Assembly (NCBI RefSeq): GCF_014208105.1
Contig: NZ_JACHMQ010000001.1
Span: forward strand, 1,178,001-1,242,000
Length of the DNA stretch: 64,000 nt
From: Actinomadura coerulea
Lineage (GTDB): Bacteria; Actinomycetota; Actinomycetes; Streptosporangiales; Streptosporangiaceae
Direction of reading: 5' to 3'
Position 1 is the first letter of the stretch, and each line of letters begins with the position of its first letter. The translations under genes and the position numbers were made by a program. The notes under the pieces were generated by a model. That model was given only the letters and a program-made list of their open reading frames with translations. It was not told where the DNA came from and did not search any database. Below are positions 9,319-18,700 of the stretch, piece by piece.

Positions 9319-9489
9319 CTCCTGGCCGCCGCAGCCGCGAGCGGCCAAGGGCCGCAGTTCGTGGAGACCGCCGGCGGCGCCGTGCACGTGGTGGCGTCGC
9401 AAGGGGAGGAGGAGCACTTCGACGTGACCGACCCGGACGGCGCGGACAGCCGGGGCGCCGACCACGTCCTGGAGGTGACCGGCTCATGA
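9319..9489 (+). pseudogene. ORF remnant 1 of an overlapping pair
   Basis: A 56-codon frame with no ATG or GTG start, following a stop at 9316. It contains GPQFVETAGGAVHVVASQGE and a D/E-rich end, and its TGA overlaps the ATG of the next frame as ATGA. The composition looks like translated protein. I do not recognise a family. It is probably the 3' end of a truncated gene. Confidence 0.3.
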
Positions 9490-9731
9490 CGGCCGCAACC
9501 CGCACGCCCTTCGACCCGCGCGTGCACGCGCTGACCGAGGACGGCGACATCCTGCAGGACTTCCTCATCCCGCAGGCCCGCGCGTTCCAGCGGTGGAACC
9601 GCAAGCTCACCTGCGACAAGGCCTCCGGGCAGAATCGTCTGTCGTCCGGACGTGGTGCACGTCACAACCGCAGAGGTCACAGAAGGCGAGCGGCGATCTC
9701 TCTTAGGGGTGACCGGATCCACGGACTCTAG
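9486..9731 (+). pseudogene. ORF remnant 2 of an overlapping pair
   Basis: 81 codons starting at an ATG coupled to the preceding frame. The first about 48 residues (with TPFDPRVHALTEDGDILQDF) look like real protein. After KLTCDKASG the composition becomes Arg-rich and shadow-like, suggesting that a deletion or rearrangement joined it to unrelated DNA. The family is not recognised. Confidence 0.3.
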
Positions 9732-9743
9732 GGAGAACGCACC

Positions 9744-10586
9744 ATGATCTTGATTACCGGAGCGACCGGCGTCGTCGGGCGCCCGACGGTGGACCTGCTG
9801 CTCGGGGACGGCGCCGACGTCGTGGCGGTCACCCGCGCGCCTTCCACGGCCGCGCTGCCCGCCGGTGCACGGACGGTGGACGGCGACCCGTCGCGTCCGC
9901 ACACACTCAGCGCGGCGCTGCCGGGGGTGGAGGCGATGCTGATCAGTCCGCGCGCCACCGGGTCAGGGCTGCGGGAACTCCTGCGGCTGGCCGCCGGGCA
10001 CGGCGTGCGGCGGGCGGTGCTGCTGTCCGCCACCACCGTCGCGTACCCGGCAGGGGAACCGCGGTTCGCCGACCAGTTCATGCACGCCGAGGATCTCGTG
10101 ACGGGCTCGGGCCTGGAGTGGACGGTGCTGCGGCTGGCCGACTTCGCCGCCAATGCGCTGGCCTGGGCGCCGCAGATCCAAGCCACCGGAACGGTGAGAG
10201 GCGCCTTCGGCCGGGCCGCCACCTCCCCCGTTCACGAGCACGACATCGCGGCGGTGGCCGTACAGGCGCTGCGGACGTCCGAACATTCAGGGGCCACCTA
10301 TACCCTCACGGGGCCGCAGTCCCTCGACCAGCCCGCGAAGGTCGAGATGATCGGTGAGGCCATCGGACGGGACCTCAGCTTCCAGGAACTGCCGGCCGAA
10401 CGGATCCGCGAAGCCATGCTCGCACAAGGGCTGCCCGACGAGGTCCCCTCCCGGCTCCTGGGCTCGCTGGCCGACTACGCCGACGTCCCGGGCCCGACCA
10501 CCAAGACCGTCGAAGAGCTCCTCGGGCGCCCCGCGCTCACCTTCGGCGAATGGGCACGCGGCAACGCCGAAGCGTTCAGCCACTGA
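9744..10586 (+). CDS. NAD(P)-binding NmrA-like atypical short-chain reductase
   Basis: 280 aa. The N-terminal GATGVVGRPTVDLLL is the atypical-SDR/NmrA nucleotide loop. The rest follows the family pattern: LLSATTVAYP strand, WTVLRLADFAANAL, and the HEHDIAAVAVQAL segment near 165-180. Members are NAD(P)H-dependent reductases, quinone oxidoreductases (QOR2-like) or redox-sensing regulators. There is no active-site tyrosine context clear enough to separate these. GGGAGAA lies 8 nt before the ATG. It stands alone between decayed DNA and the next flavoprotein. Confidence 0.85.
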   Translation: MILITGATGVVGRPTVDLLLGDGADVVAVTRAPSTAALPAGARTVDGDPSRPHTLSAALPGVEAMLISPRATGSGLRELLRLAAGHGVRRAVLLSATTVAYPAGEPRFADQFMHAEDLVTGSGLEWTVLRLADFAANALAWAPQIQATGTVRGAFGRAATSPVHEHDIAAVAVQALRTSEHSGATYTLTGPQSLDQPAKVEMIGEAIGRDLSFQELPAERIREAMLAQGLPDEVPSRLLGSLADYADVPGPTTKTVEELLGRPALTFGEWARGNAEAFSH

Positions 10587-10727
10587 CCAGTTCCGCTCGC
10601 TGGCGCTCGCGGTCGGCGTCCAGGAACTCCCGGGTCGTCTGGCCGGGCTGAAGGACCCTGGCGCCCGGACTCGCCCTCGCAGCCTCGCTCGGCGTCTTCG
10701 GGTTGCCAGGCGCCGAAGATCTCCATA

Positions 10728-10742
10728 TACCGTAGGGGGGTA
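10728..10742 (+). promoter_or_regulatory. CsoR/CstR-like operator candidate
   Basis: TACC-GTAGGGG-GGTA is a pseudo-palindrome with a central G-tract, resembling the operators of CsoR-family copper or persulfide repressors. It lies 27 bp before the flavoprotein start, among AT-rich hexamers. No CsoR gene is in the window, so this rests on motif shape alone. Confidence 0.35.
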
Positions 10743-10768
10743 GGGCATTTTTTGAGAGGAGCGCAGCC

Positions 10769-11962
10769 ATGGGTGACCACACTCGGATCGTTGTCGTAGG
10801 GGCCTCGCTGGCGGGAATCCGCGCCGTCCAGACTCTCCGCAGCGAGGGGTATGCCGGTGAACTCAGCCTGGTCGGGGCCGAACCCCACCTTCCGTACAAC
10901 CGGCCGCCGCTGTCCAAGAACGTTCTCACCGGTGATGATGACGTCGCCCTTCCCGGCGGCGACCAGTTCGACGCCGCATGGCTGGGCGGTCGCCGCGCGG
11001 TCCGGCTGGACACCACGGGCCGGGCGGTCGTCCTGGACGACGGCTCCGAGCTCGCCTACGACGGCCTGGTCATAGCGACCGGGGCTCGGCCGCGGCGGTT
11101 GCCCGAGGACCAGATGGCCCTGACCGGAGTCCACGTCCTGCGCACCATCGATGACGCCAAGGCGCTCCGGGCCGCTCTCGCGCGCGACCCCCGGCAGGTC
11201 GTCGTCATCGGGGGCGGCTTCATCGGCGGCGAGGTGGCTTCCGCGGTACGTGCCCAGGGCATGGACGTGACGCTCATCGAGAGCGGGCCGCTCCCCATGA
11301 TCGGAGTCGTCGGCCGGGAGGTCGCGGAGTGGCTCGCCGAGCACCATCGCCGGAACGGCGTCGATCTGGTGACCGGGGTCCGGGCGAACCGGCTGGAAGG
11401 CGGTCCCGACGGCCGGATCGCGGCCGTCCAGTTGAGCGACGGACGGTCGATTCCGGCCGACCTGCTCATCGCCGGCCTGGGGGTCGAACCCAACACCGAG
11501 TGGCTGGACGGCAGCGACGTGCAGGTTCAGGACGGCGTCCTCACCGACGACAAACTGTTCGCGCTCGGCTTCCCGGACATCGTCGCCGCGGGTGACGTCG
11601 CCCGCTGGCCTCATCGGATCTTCGGCGACGAGCCGGTCCGGGTCGAGCACTGGGCGAACGCCAACGAGCAGGGAGCCTCGGCCGCGCGCAACCTGCTGCG
11701 CGGGCCGGCCGGCGCGGAACCGTTCGTCGAGGTGGCCGGACTCGGCACGCGCGTGCACGGCAAGCGCGTCCAATGGGCCGGCTTCCCGAGCCTCGCCGAC
11801 CAGGGCACGATCGTCGCCGGCTCGGTCGAGGAATCGAAATTCGCGGTCGCGTTCTCACGGGACGGCGTCCTCGTGGGTGCGGCGACCGTCAACTACCCCA
11901 AGGAACTGAACCGCCTCCGCGGCATGATCGCGGCCGGCGCCGACCAGCCCGCTCCCGCATGA
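10769..11962 (+). CDS. Ferredoxin reductase-like FAD/NAD(P)-dependent oxidoreductase
   Basis: 397 aa. The FAD fold is GASLAGIRAVQTLRS and the NAD fold is VVIGGGFIGGEVASAVRAQG. YNRPPLSKNVL and the FAD-contacting ATGARPR and DIVAAGDVARW motifs match the FprC/rubredoxin- and P450-type ferredoxin reductases. The C-terminal reductase domain has VEHWANANEQGASAARNLL. It probably transfers electrons from NAD(P)H to a ferredoxin or rubredoxin. No ferredoxin or P450 gene is adjacent, so its partner is elsewhere. GAGGAG lies 8 nt before the ATG. A terminator follows at 11967. Confidence 0.9.
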   Translation: MGDHTRIVVVGASLAGIRAVQTLRSEGYAGELSLVGAEPHLPYNRPPLSKNVLTGDDDVALPGGDQFDAAWLGGRRAVRLDTTGRAVVLDDGSELAYDGLVIATGARPRRLPEDQMALTGVHVLRTIDDAKALRAALARDPRQVVVIGGGFIGGEVASAVRAQGMDVTLIESGPLPMIGVVGREVAEWLAEHHRRNGVDLVTGVRANRLEGGPDGRIAAVQLSDGRSIPADLLIAGLGVEPNTEWLDGSDVQVQDGVLTDDKLFALGFPDIVAAGDVARWPHRIFGDEPVRVEHWANANEQGASAARNLLRGPAGAEPFVEVAGLGTRVHGKRVQWAGFPSLADQGTIVAGSVEESKFAVAFSRDGVLVGAATVNYPKELNRLRGMIAAGADQPAPA

Positions 11963-11966
11963 CCAG

Positions 11967-12009
11967 GCGGGGAGGCGGACCCCGGGCCAGATCCGCCTCC
12001 CCGCGTTTC
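11967..12009 (+). terminator. Strong intrinsic terminator
   Basis: A perfect 13-bp stem, GCGGGGAGGCGGA / TCCGCCTCCCCGC (11967-11979 and 11992-12004), with a 12-nt loop is followed by GTTTCTT. It starts 4 bp after the flavoprotein stop. Confidence 0.8.
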
Positions 12010-12182
12010 TTCGGTCACCCAGCGCCTGAGTTCGGTCAGCGAGGTGCGCGCCGGGTCGAACGCGACCGTGGCGGTTTGGGAGACGAAAGGCGTCCCAAGA
12101 CCGACACGACGACGTTCTGTTCCGATGCCCAGTTCAGACCGCTCACATCGAGAACGGCGACGCTGCCTTCGGCGTGGTGCAT
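11985..12182 (-). pseudogene. Frameshifted heavy-metal-associated (HMA) domain remnant
   Basis: From ATG at 12180-12182 the minus strand reads MHHAEGSVAVLDVSGLNWAS, then NVVVSVLGR. A different frame resumes with VSQTATVAFDPARTSLTELR and RWVTEE. Joined, these match the ferredoxin-like HMA fold that starts many actinobacterial P-type metal ATPases and metal transporters (beta-alpha-beta, then ATVAFDP.TS...LRRWV). The joint is out of frame and lacks about 10 residues expected between the halves. No transporter follows, so this is a decayed fragment. Confidence 0.65.
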
Positions 12183-12746
12183 GGCAAGCCTCCCCGACTT
12201 TGCGCTCGCCGTCCTCTCACGCGGCGGATGGGCATGCGGCGGATGGGCATAGCGCGGTGAGCGGCATCGCCAGGACCGCCTCATGCGCTGCGCGAGGTGA
12301 CTTCGACGACCCTGTCCAGGATCCCGCGTGGTCCCAGGACTGGGCGGGGACGGAAGTCTCTCCAGCGCCGGGCGAAGGTCCCTGGTCGGTCGGTGCAGGA
12401 AAGCCCGCAGCCGTTCCAGGTCTTCTCCTGCTCCCATTCGGCCTCCCCGCCTCGCGCCCACGCTAGTCGAGCCCTGCACATCTGGTCCCCCGTATCCAGG
12501 ACGCTCGGAGGCGGCGCCAAGCTCCGGGCTGAGAGCGGTCGATGAGGGGTGGCTTGATCACAAGCCGGAGACACCCGCAGTGCGACTCGCCGCGCCACGT
12601 CAGCACGGCAATGGCATGGGGCGGGTCGACCGAGGAAAAGCAGCGGGCACTCGATATGACATTTCTGCGTCTGACGCCGATGACGGTTCGGTGGGGGTGG
12701 AGACCCCGGTCAGAGCCGAACGCCGTGAAGATGGCGAATCACCGCA
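12183..12746. other. Gene-free stretch
   Basis: About 560 bp. It contains a tandem 15-bp duplication, GCGGCGGATGGGCAT, at 12221-12235 and 12236-12250. Otherwise only short shadow frames are present and no family is recognised. Confidence 0.45.
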
Positions 12747-15062
12747 TCAGGACTTCACCTCGTAGGCGCGAATGAACGTCTGGGTCACGGTGTTGCCGTC
12801 GGCATCGGTCGCCTTGATCCGCAGGGAGACGAACCCGGGGGCGTCCGGGTTGCTCACGGTCGCGGTCCAGGTGCCGTCCTCTTCGGCGGACGAGGCCGTC
12901 TGCCAGGTGTTGCCGTCGTCGTCGGACGTCTCGACCGACATCGAAGTGATCTCGGGCGTCGGCAGGTCTTGAACCGGCTGCACCTTCACGGGGATCCGCA
13001 GTTGGGAACCCGGCGCGGCGGCATTCGCGTCGTTCAGACCGGCGATCGCGAGCCGCAGCAGGTGCAGCGGAAGGGTCTGCTCCTCCCAGTCGATGTGGTG
13101 CGACTCGAACGACCACTCGGTCTTGGTCGCGGTGGAGAACTTGGCGATCTCGGTGTTGGCGGTGCGGTCCCAGGTGAGGGTGTAACGCTTGGACTCGGGC
13201 GGAAGGTCGGCATGCAGCTGCCCTGTACCGGTGGCGATCGTCTGGCCGTCGGCGGCGAGGGTGAGCTCGTTGGTCGTGCGGTCCATCGAACCGGTCCGCC
13301 CGGACGAGTCGACGTACCCTCCTGGGGCGATCACCGAGAGCTGGCCGCCAGAGGTGCGCCGCGGTTCCGCTCCCACGCCGAAGTCACCCGTGGTGAGGAC
13401 CGCGCCGTTCCAGACGTCGTCGCGTTCCCCCTGTTGTGCGGCGGTCCGGTAGTCGGCGATCTGCGCCCAGTTCCCGTAGCCGATTCCGTAGCCCAACTCT
13501 CGGCTGTAACTCAGTCCGGGCTCGATGTAGGTGGTGACCGTCTGCGGGAAGGTCACGTTCATTCGCATCTCGTCGACGTAACCGCCCGTCACGTTGAGGC
13601 CGCCGGACCTGGAGAGATTCACCGAGCGGAAGTGATTGCGGGTGACACTCAGCTCGCCCGGGCTCGGGTGCCACACCGTGGCCGGCGGTATACGGCCCGC
13701 GAAGTACCGGCTCAAGATGTAGGCCGCGCCCGGCCCATCGGTCGCGTCACGCTTGCCCCACCCCGTGACCTGGAAGCCGACGTTCTCCTCGACCTCGTCG
13801 GGACCGTGCCAGACGGCGAAGACCGAGCCTTCGGGGCCCTCGGCGGTGAACCGGTACCACGGGGTGTCGTACCAGGCCTCGACCATGCCGGGAACGCCGA
13901 TGCCCTGCGGACTGAGCTCGACCGGCTCGCCCTCGCGGGCGTCCATCCTCAGGTCGAAGTCTCGGTCATCGACCGTGATCCGGTGGTTGATCAGGGTCTG
14001 GCCCGCACCGGTGGCGATGGCGGTGGTGACGTCGTAGGTACCGGGCGGCAGCTCGAAGACGCCGCTGCCGTTCTCGACCTTGCGCTCCCAGCGGCCGCCG
14101 TCCGAAATGCTCCAGGCGTAAACCCAGGTCGGACGCGTTGGAGCGGTGCCGTTGCGGTCGATCAGATTGACCGCAACGTTGTATTGCTCCTGGCCGACCT
14201 CGGCCACAAGCGTGGTGGTCACCTTTGTTGCGCCGTCGGTCCCCGTGGCCACCAGCGCCCCGAGATAGCGGCCTTGGGGAATCCCGGCACCCCGAAAGGT
14301 CAGTGTCACCTGCGCGCTTCCCTGGGCGGGAACGGTTACATGGTCAGGCACCTCGAAGAGCCCGGCGGGGGCCTTGGTCGCTTCCCCGTCGGGACCGTTC
14401 AGGGTGGCGGACAACCGCAGTCTGACAGCTGTGGTCCCGGTGTTGCGGTAGGTGAGGGTGTGGCGCCGTGTCAGGTCGGGGATGCCGGGCGAGGCCAGGT
14501 CGGCGTTGACGGAGTCGGCGGAGGCGGTGACGGACCCGACCGGAGGAGCGGGGGCGGGGGCGGGGCCATGGAGGTCGACCGATACCGCCGTGGAGCCCAA
14601 CGGCTGACCTGCGGCGGAGGTGACCTGGACGGTGCCGTGATACGCGCCGGGTTTGACCCCGTGGCCGCGCAGTTCCAGGTTCGTCCTGGCCTCTCGACCG
14701 GCGCGCACGGTCACGGAACCCGCCGACAACTTCGCCAGCGCGGCAGGGGCCGCGTGTCCGGAACGGTCTCGCAGCGCGATCCTCAATCGGATTCTTAGGG
14801 TACTGCGTGTGTTGTTGCGGTAGGTGATGGCCCGGCTGACCGGCTCGACCGTGGTTCCGGACCAGGTCAACGGGACGACCATGCGACGCGGAGCGACCGT
14901 GAACGGGGCCTTCGAACGTTCGGAGGTCACTTCGTACGGTCGCGGCGTACGGTCCGTGGAGGTCGTTCCCGCGACGGCCGGACTCGCTCCGGAAACGGCC
15001 GCCAACGTGTTCACCACCAGGGTCAATGTGACCGAGACGGTAATGCTGGCACGACTTTTCAC
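12747..15062 (-). CDS. Secreted multi-beta-sandwich protein resembling the C-terminal part of S8 (subtilisin-like) exoproteases
   Basis: 771 aa, starting with GTG; GAGGTGA lies just upstream, and an in-frame ATG just ahead is closed by TGA. Residues 1-31 form a Sec signal peptide ending ASPAVAG. The remainder is repeated Ig/NPCBM-like beta-sandwich sequence (YRNNTRSTLRIRLRIALRD near 85; YRNTGTTAVRLRLSATLNGP near 205). The C-terminal YTLTWDRTANTEIAKFST region and the DDDGNTWQTASS...GFVSLRIKATDADGN end are seen behind the catalytic domain of actinobacterial S8 proteases. I see no D/H/S protease domain, so it appears to be this accessory part standing alone. Function unknown; cell-surface or extracellular location is inferred. 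Confidence 0.7.
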   Translation of the reverse strand: MKSRASITVSVTLTLVVNTLAAVSGASPAVAGTTSTDRTPRPYEVTSERSKAPFTVAPRRMVVPLTWSGTTVEPVSRAITYRNNTRSTLRIRLRIALRDRSGHAAPAALAKLSAGSVTVRAGREARTNLELRGHGVKPGAYHGTVQVTSAAGQPLGSTAVSVDLHGPAPAPAPPVGSVTASADSVNADLASPGIPDLTRRHTLTYRNTGTTAVRLRLSATLNGPDGEATKAPAGLFEVPDHVTVPAQGSAQVTLTFRGAGIPQGRYLGALVATGTDGATKVTTTLVAEVGQEQYNVAVNLIDRNGTAPTRPTWVYAWSISDGGRWERKVENGSGVFELPPGTYDVTTAIATGAGQTLINHRITVDDRDFDLRMDAREGEPVELSPQGIGVPGMVEAWYDTPWYRFTAEGPEGSVFAVWHGPDEVEENVGFQVTGWGKRDATDGPGAAYILSRYFAGRIPPATVWHPSPGELSVTRNHFRSVNLSRSGGLNVTGGYVDEMRMNVTFPQTVTTYIEPGLSYSRELGYGIGYGNWAQIADYRTAAQQGERDDVWNGAVLTTGDFGVGAEPRRTSGGQLSVIAPGGYVDSSGRTGSMDRTTNELTLAADGQTIATGTGQLHADLPPESKRYTLTWDRTANTEIAKFSTATKTEWSFESHHIDWEEQTLPLHLLRLAIAGLNDANAAAPGSQLRIPVKVQPVQDLPTPEITSMSVETSDDDGNTWQTASSAEEDGTWTATVSNPDAPGFVSLRIKATDADGNTVTQTFIRAYEVKS

Positions 15063-15700
15063 GCCATCACCTCATCGGGGGAAAGAAGCCCAAATGATCA
15101 ACGTACAGAAAGCAGGACGCGTGAGTGAATACTCCGGTTTACAGCGGATTTGCCCTGCTTCCAGGTGGCCTGTTAGGGCGCGATGAAACAGGCGTCCCCA
15201 GGCACCTGGCGGCGGGCTTGCGCTGGTGTTGCTCCGTTCCTGACAGGCCGCAGCCTGGAGGCCTGGACGAGCTATGGTCCGGCGCATGGCATCTCGCTGC
15301 TCGAATGCCCGCCAAGCCCGGTCAGCGCCTACCTAGGGAAAGCGGGCCTCTTTGCCCTGCTGCCCTACGCCAGCGCGTGACACTTCGTTTCGGAACCGCT
15401 CAGCCGACAACGAGCCGACACTGACCGTCGACGACCTTATGGCTTCATCTCCAGCGACCCGACCTGAGCTGCGTGGACGGAGTCTTTCGGCATGCGCGGG
15501 CTTCGTAGGGCCGCTCGTCTGCGTGCGCGGGGGTGCTGCCGCGCTCGTCCTGGTGACAGCAATGATCCCGCGTCCAGGCGAGACTCCGAACAACTGGTGA
15601 GCGAACAGCGGGCCGCTCCGCCCCGCGAATCCCCGCCGGCCCGGCCTCAGCCCTGATCTGGGCGCCGGACGCTGTGGATGTGCGGCGGCGGCGGGCAGAG
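15063..15700. other. Gene-free stretch
   Basis: About 640 bp between the secreted protein start and the end of the regulator gene. A few short frames on both strands have no ribosome site or family signature. It must contain the promoter of the secreted protein. Confidence 0.45.
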
Positions 15701-18700
15701 TCAGGCGGTCGCTCGCGAGCGGGCTTCGGCGGCCCAGTGGGGTGCGTTCCATTGGTCGGCGATGGCGGCGGCCTGGGCGAAGTGGTCGGCGGCCTCGTGG
15801 TCGCGGCCGAGGAGGACGGCCAGCTCGCCGAGGGTGTGGGCGACCGGTCGCAGCGCCACCGCCGTGCTCTCGGCGCCCGCGGGGGGACCGTTGCGGTGTG
15901 GAAGCAGCGTCGCGTAGACGTCCTCGGCCGCGTCGCGGTCGTTCAGGGCGACGATCGCCATCGCGCGCAGCGTTGTGAGGAAGGTGAAGAAGAAGTCGGG
16001 GCGGATCGGGCCGGATGACGCGCGGACCTCGCGGGCTTCGGTGTCCAGGCCGTTGGCGTGCAGGGCGAGGGCGAGCAGGTCGGTGGTCATGGGGTCGAGC
16101 ACGGCGTGGACGGCGCGCACGTCGTCCAGATGCGCTCCGAGCGTGCCGTCGTTCAGCCAGATGACGGCCAGGGCGAGCTGGAGAAAGCCCGCGGCGTGCA
16201 CCGATCCGGTGCGCCGCATGCCCTCGCCGGCCTTGTTGTAGAGGTGTGCGGCGTCGGCGAACCGGCCTTCGATGACCGCCAGGGCCGCCAGCGTGATCTC
16301 GGCGACGGCGATCGCCTCGGGCATCCGGTAGGTGTGTGCGAGCTCCAGGGCCTCGGCGGTCACCCGGCGCATGGTCACCGGGTCGTTGGCGGCGGCGGCG
16401 ACGGCGGCATGGTTGAGCCGCCCGGTGACGCGGTACACCGGCAGGTCGTGCTCCGTGCCGATCTCCACGAGCTCCTGGGAGAGCTCGGCGTCGCCCTGGA
16501 CTTCGGCCAGGATCTCGAGTGCCGCGGCCCGCAGGTGGGGGCCGGTGGCGAGGTCGAGGGCCTCCTGCGCCGCCTCCAGAACGGTCGGGTCGTCCTCGCC
16601 GATCAGCTCGTTCGCGTACGCCGTCAGGAGGCGGGACCGCACCGACGGGGCCAGTTCGCGCTCGAGCAGGCGGCTCAGGCGGTCGACGATGGGCCGGTCC
16701 ACCGTTCCGTACGTACGGGCCTGCCAAGGGGTCGGCTCCGTCCACGCGGTGAATGCGGCGATCATCAGGTCGTCGCGGCCCAAGGACTCCGCGTACTCCA
16801 CGGCTTCACGGCGTGTCTCGCGGGCGGCCGCGATCGCTCCCGCCCTGATCTGCGCGCGCAGGAGCCTGCCGAGCAGTCCGACGTGTTCGTCCGGTCCGGT
16901 CGAGTTGGCGACGGCGTCGCTGAGGAGGCAGGCCGCCACGTCGTGGGCGTAGCGGGCCTCGGCGAGTTCGGCGGCTTGGACGCAGTAGCCGACGGCCTTG
17001 GGCGAGCCGGCGCGCGCGTAGTGGTGGGCCAGCGCCGCGATGTCGTCGGTGCCTTCGAGAGCGGCGGCGATCCGGGAGTGCATCCGGGCTGCGCGGAGGC
17101 GGCTGAGGTCGGCGACGAGCGTGTCCCTGACGAGGGCGTGGACGAAGCGGACGAGGCCTGGGCGGGGCTCGTCGAGGAGCCCGGAGATGACGCCCGCGTC
17201 GAGCGCGTCCAGCACGCCGTCCTCGTCGGTGTCGGCGGCCTTGACGAGGACGTCCACCGGGCTCTCCCGGCCGGCGACCGCGGCGAGCCGGAGGATGGAC
17301 ACGGCTCCCTCGGGCAGGCGCGCGAGCCGGCGGCGGAGGACGTCCCGCACGCCTTCGGGGACCTCGGAGAGGGCGACCAGCGCCCCTTCGCCGTTCAGCA
17401 GCCGGGCGCTTTCGCGCACGTAGAAGGGGTTGCCGCCGGTGCGCTCGGCGATCCCGGCGATGGTCTCCTCGTCCGCTTCGCATTCGGTCCGCACGAGCTC
17501 CGCGACGGCCTCGTCGCTCAGACCCGGCAGCGCCAGGCGGAGCGGTGCGGCACGCGCGAGCGAGGCCAGCATTTCGGTGAGGTGCCCGCTCTCGTCCGCG
17601 CGGTACGCGGCGACGACCAGGATCGGGGCCCGCAGGCCGAGGCCGCCGCCGAGCAGCTCCAGCGTCGCGGCGTCGGCCCAGTGCAGGTCGTCCAGCACGA
17701 CGGCGACCGGGCGTTCCGCGGCGACCTCCGCGAGCCACTTCCATATGGCCTGGCGCAGGCGGAACCGTCCGGCGGTGGCGTCGGCGTTCACCGGTCCGGT
17801 GTCGGTGAGCAGCGGCGAGAGGTCGTCGGCGAACTCGCCCGGGGCCGTGGTCGCGGCGACGGCTCTCAGCGCCTCGGTCCAGGCCCACGCGGGCGGCGCG
17901 CTGTCGACCTCGAGGCAGCGGCCGGCGGCGACCAGCCACCCCTCCCGTTCGAGCCGCTTGCCCAGGTGCTCCAGCAGCGTCGACTTGCCGAGCCCGGCCT
18001 CGCCGGTGACGAGGGCGACGCGGGCGCCGTCGGTGACGGCCTGCGCGGCAGCCGTGACCAGCGCCGACAGCTGTGCCTGGCGTCCGACGAACGGAGCCTC
18101 GCCGATCGGTGCCGGCTCCGGGGGAGGGGCCGTCCGCGGCAGCGGGGCGGCGAGCGGTGGTGTGGGCGCCGGCGGTGTCCGGGGCACGATCGCGCGCAGG
18201 ACGTCGGTGCGCTGGGTGAGGATCGCCTTTTCCAACGCCGTAAGGTCCGGGCCGGGGTCGAGCCCGAGCTCCTCGGCCAGGACACCGCGGGCGCGGCGGA
18301 GAGTCGCCAGCGCGTCGGCCTGGCGGCCGCTGCTCCACAGTGCCAGGGCGTGCAGCCGCCAGCCCTCCTCGCGCAGCGGCTCGTCGCGGGTGAGCCGCTC
18401 GGCCTCGGGAACCATCGCGGTGGGGTCGCCGATGCGCAGACCCGCCGCGACGTGCAGCTCGGTGGCGGTCAGTCGCAGCTCGTTCAGCCGGGCCGTCTCG
18501 GCGGCGGCCCACGGCTCGTCGGCGACCTCGGCGAACGCCGGTCCCCGCCACAGCCCCAGCGCCTCGGCGAGCCGGGCCTTCGCGGTGCGCGGGTCGGTGT
18601 CGGTCCGGGCACGGTCGAGTAGACCCTCGAACCGCCATGCGTCCACCGACTCCGGGGGAAGCCGCAGCGCGTACCCGGGTGCGGCGCTCACCAGCAACCG

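Larger units (their letters stand above)
9058..9743. other. Stretch with no intact gene; holds a small decayed gene pair
   Basis: About 690 bp. On the plus strand two short frames (9319-9489 and 9486-9731) overlap by ATGA like a real gene pair, but both are short. The remainder shows no recognisable gene. The promoter of the flavoprotein (minus) and that of the NmrA-like gene (plus) must lie at its ends. Confidence 0.45.

Noticed and set aside
12221..12250. Tandem 15-bp repeat as an operator or iteron
   Set aside because: Only two copies, no flanking gene and no symmetry; best seen as a small slippage duplication.
12969..14798. 609-codon plus-strand frame opposite the secreted protein
   Set aside because: Shadow of the minus-strand gene: Gly/Val/Asp-biased composition, no ribosome site and no domain.
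15125..15600. Small plus-strand ORFs between the secreted protein and the SARP gene
   Set aside because: No ribosome site, no family motif and weak coding bias.
16058..18622. 854-codon plus-strand frame opposite the SARP regulator
   Set aside because: Antisense shadow; the minus strand has clear BTAD and ATPase motifs in the same interval.
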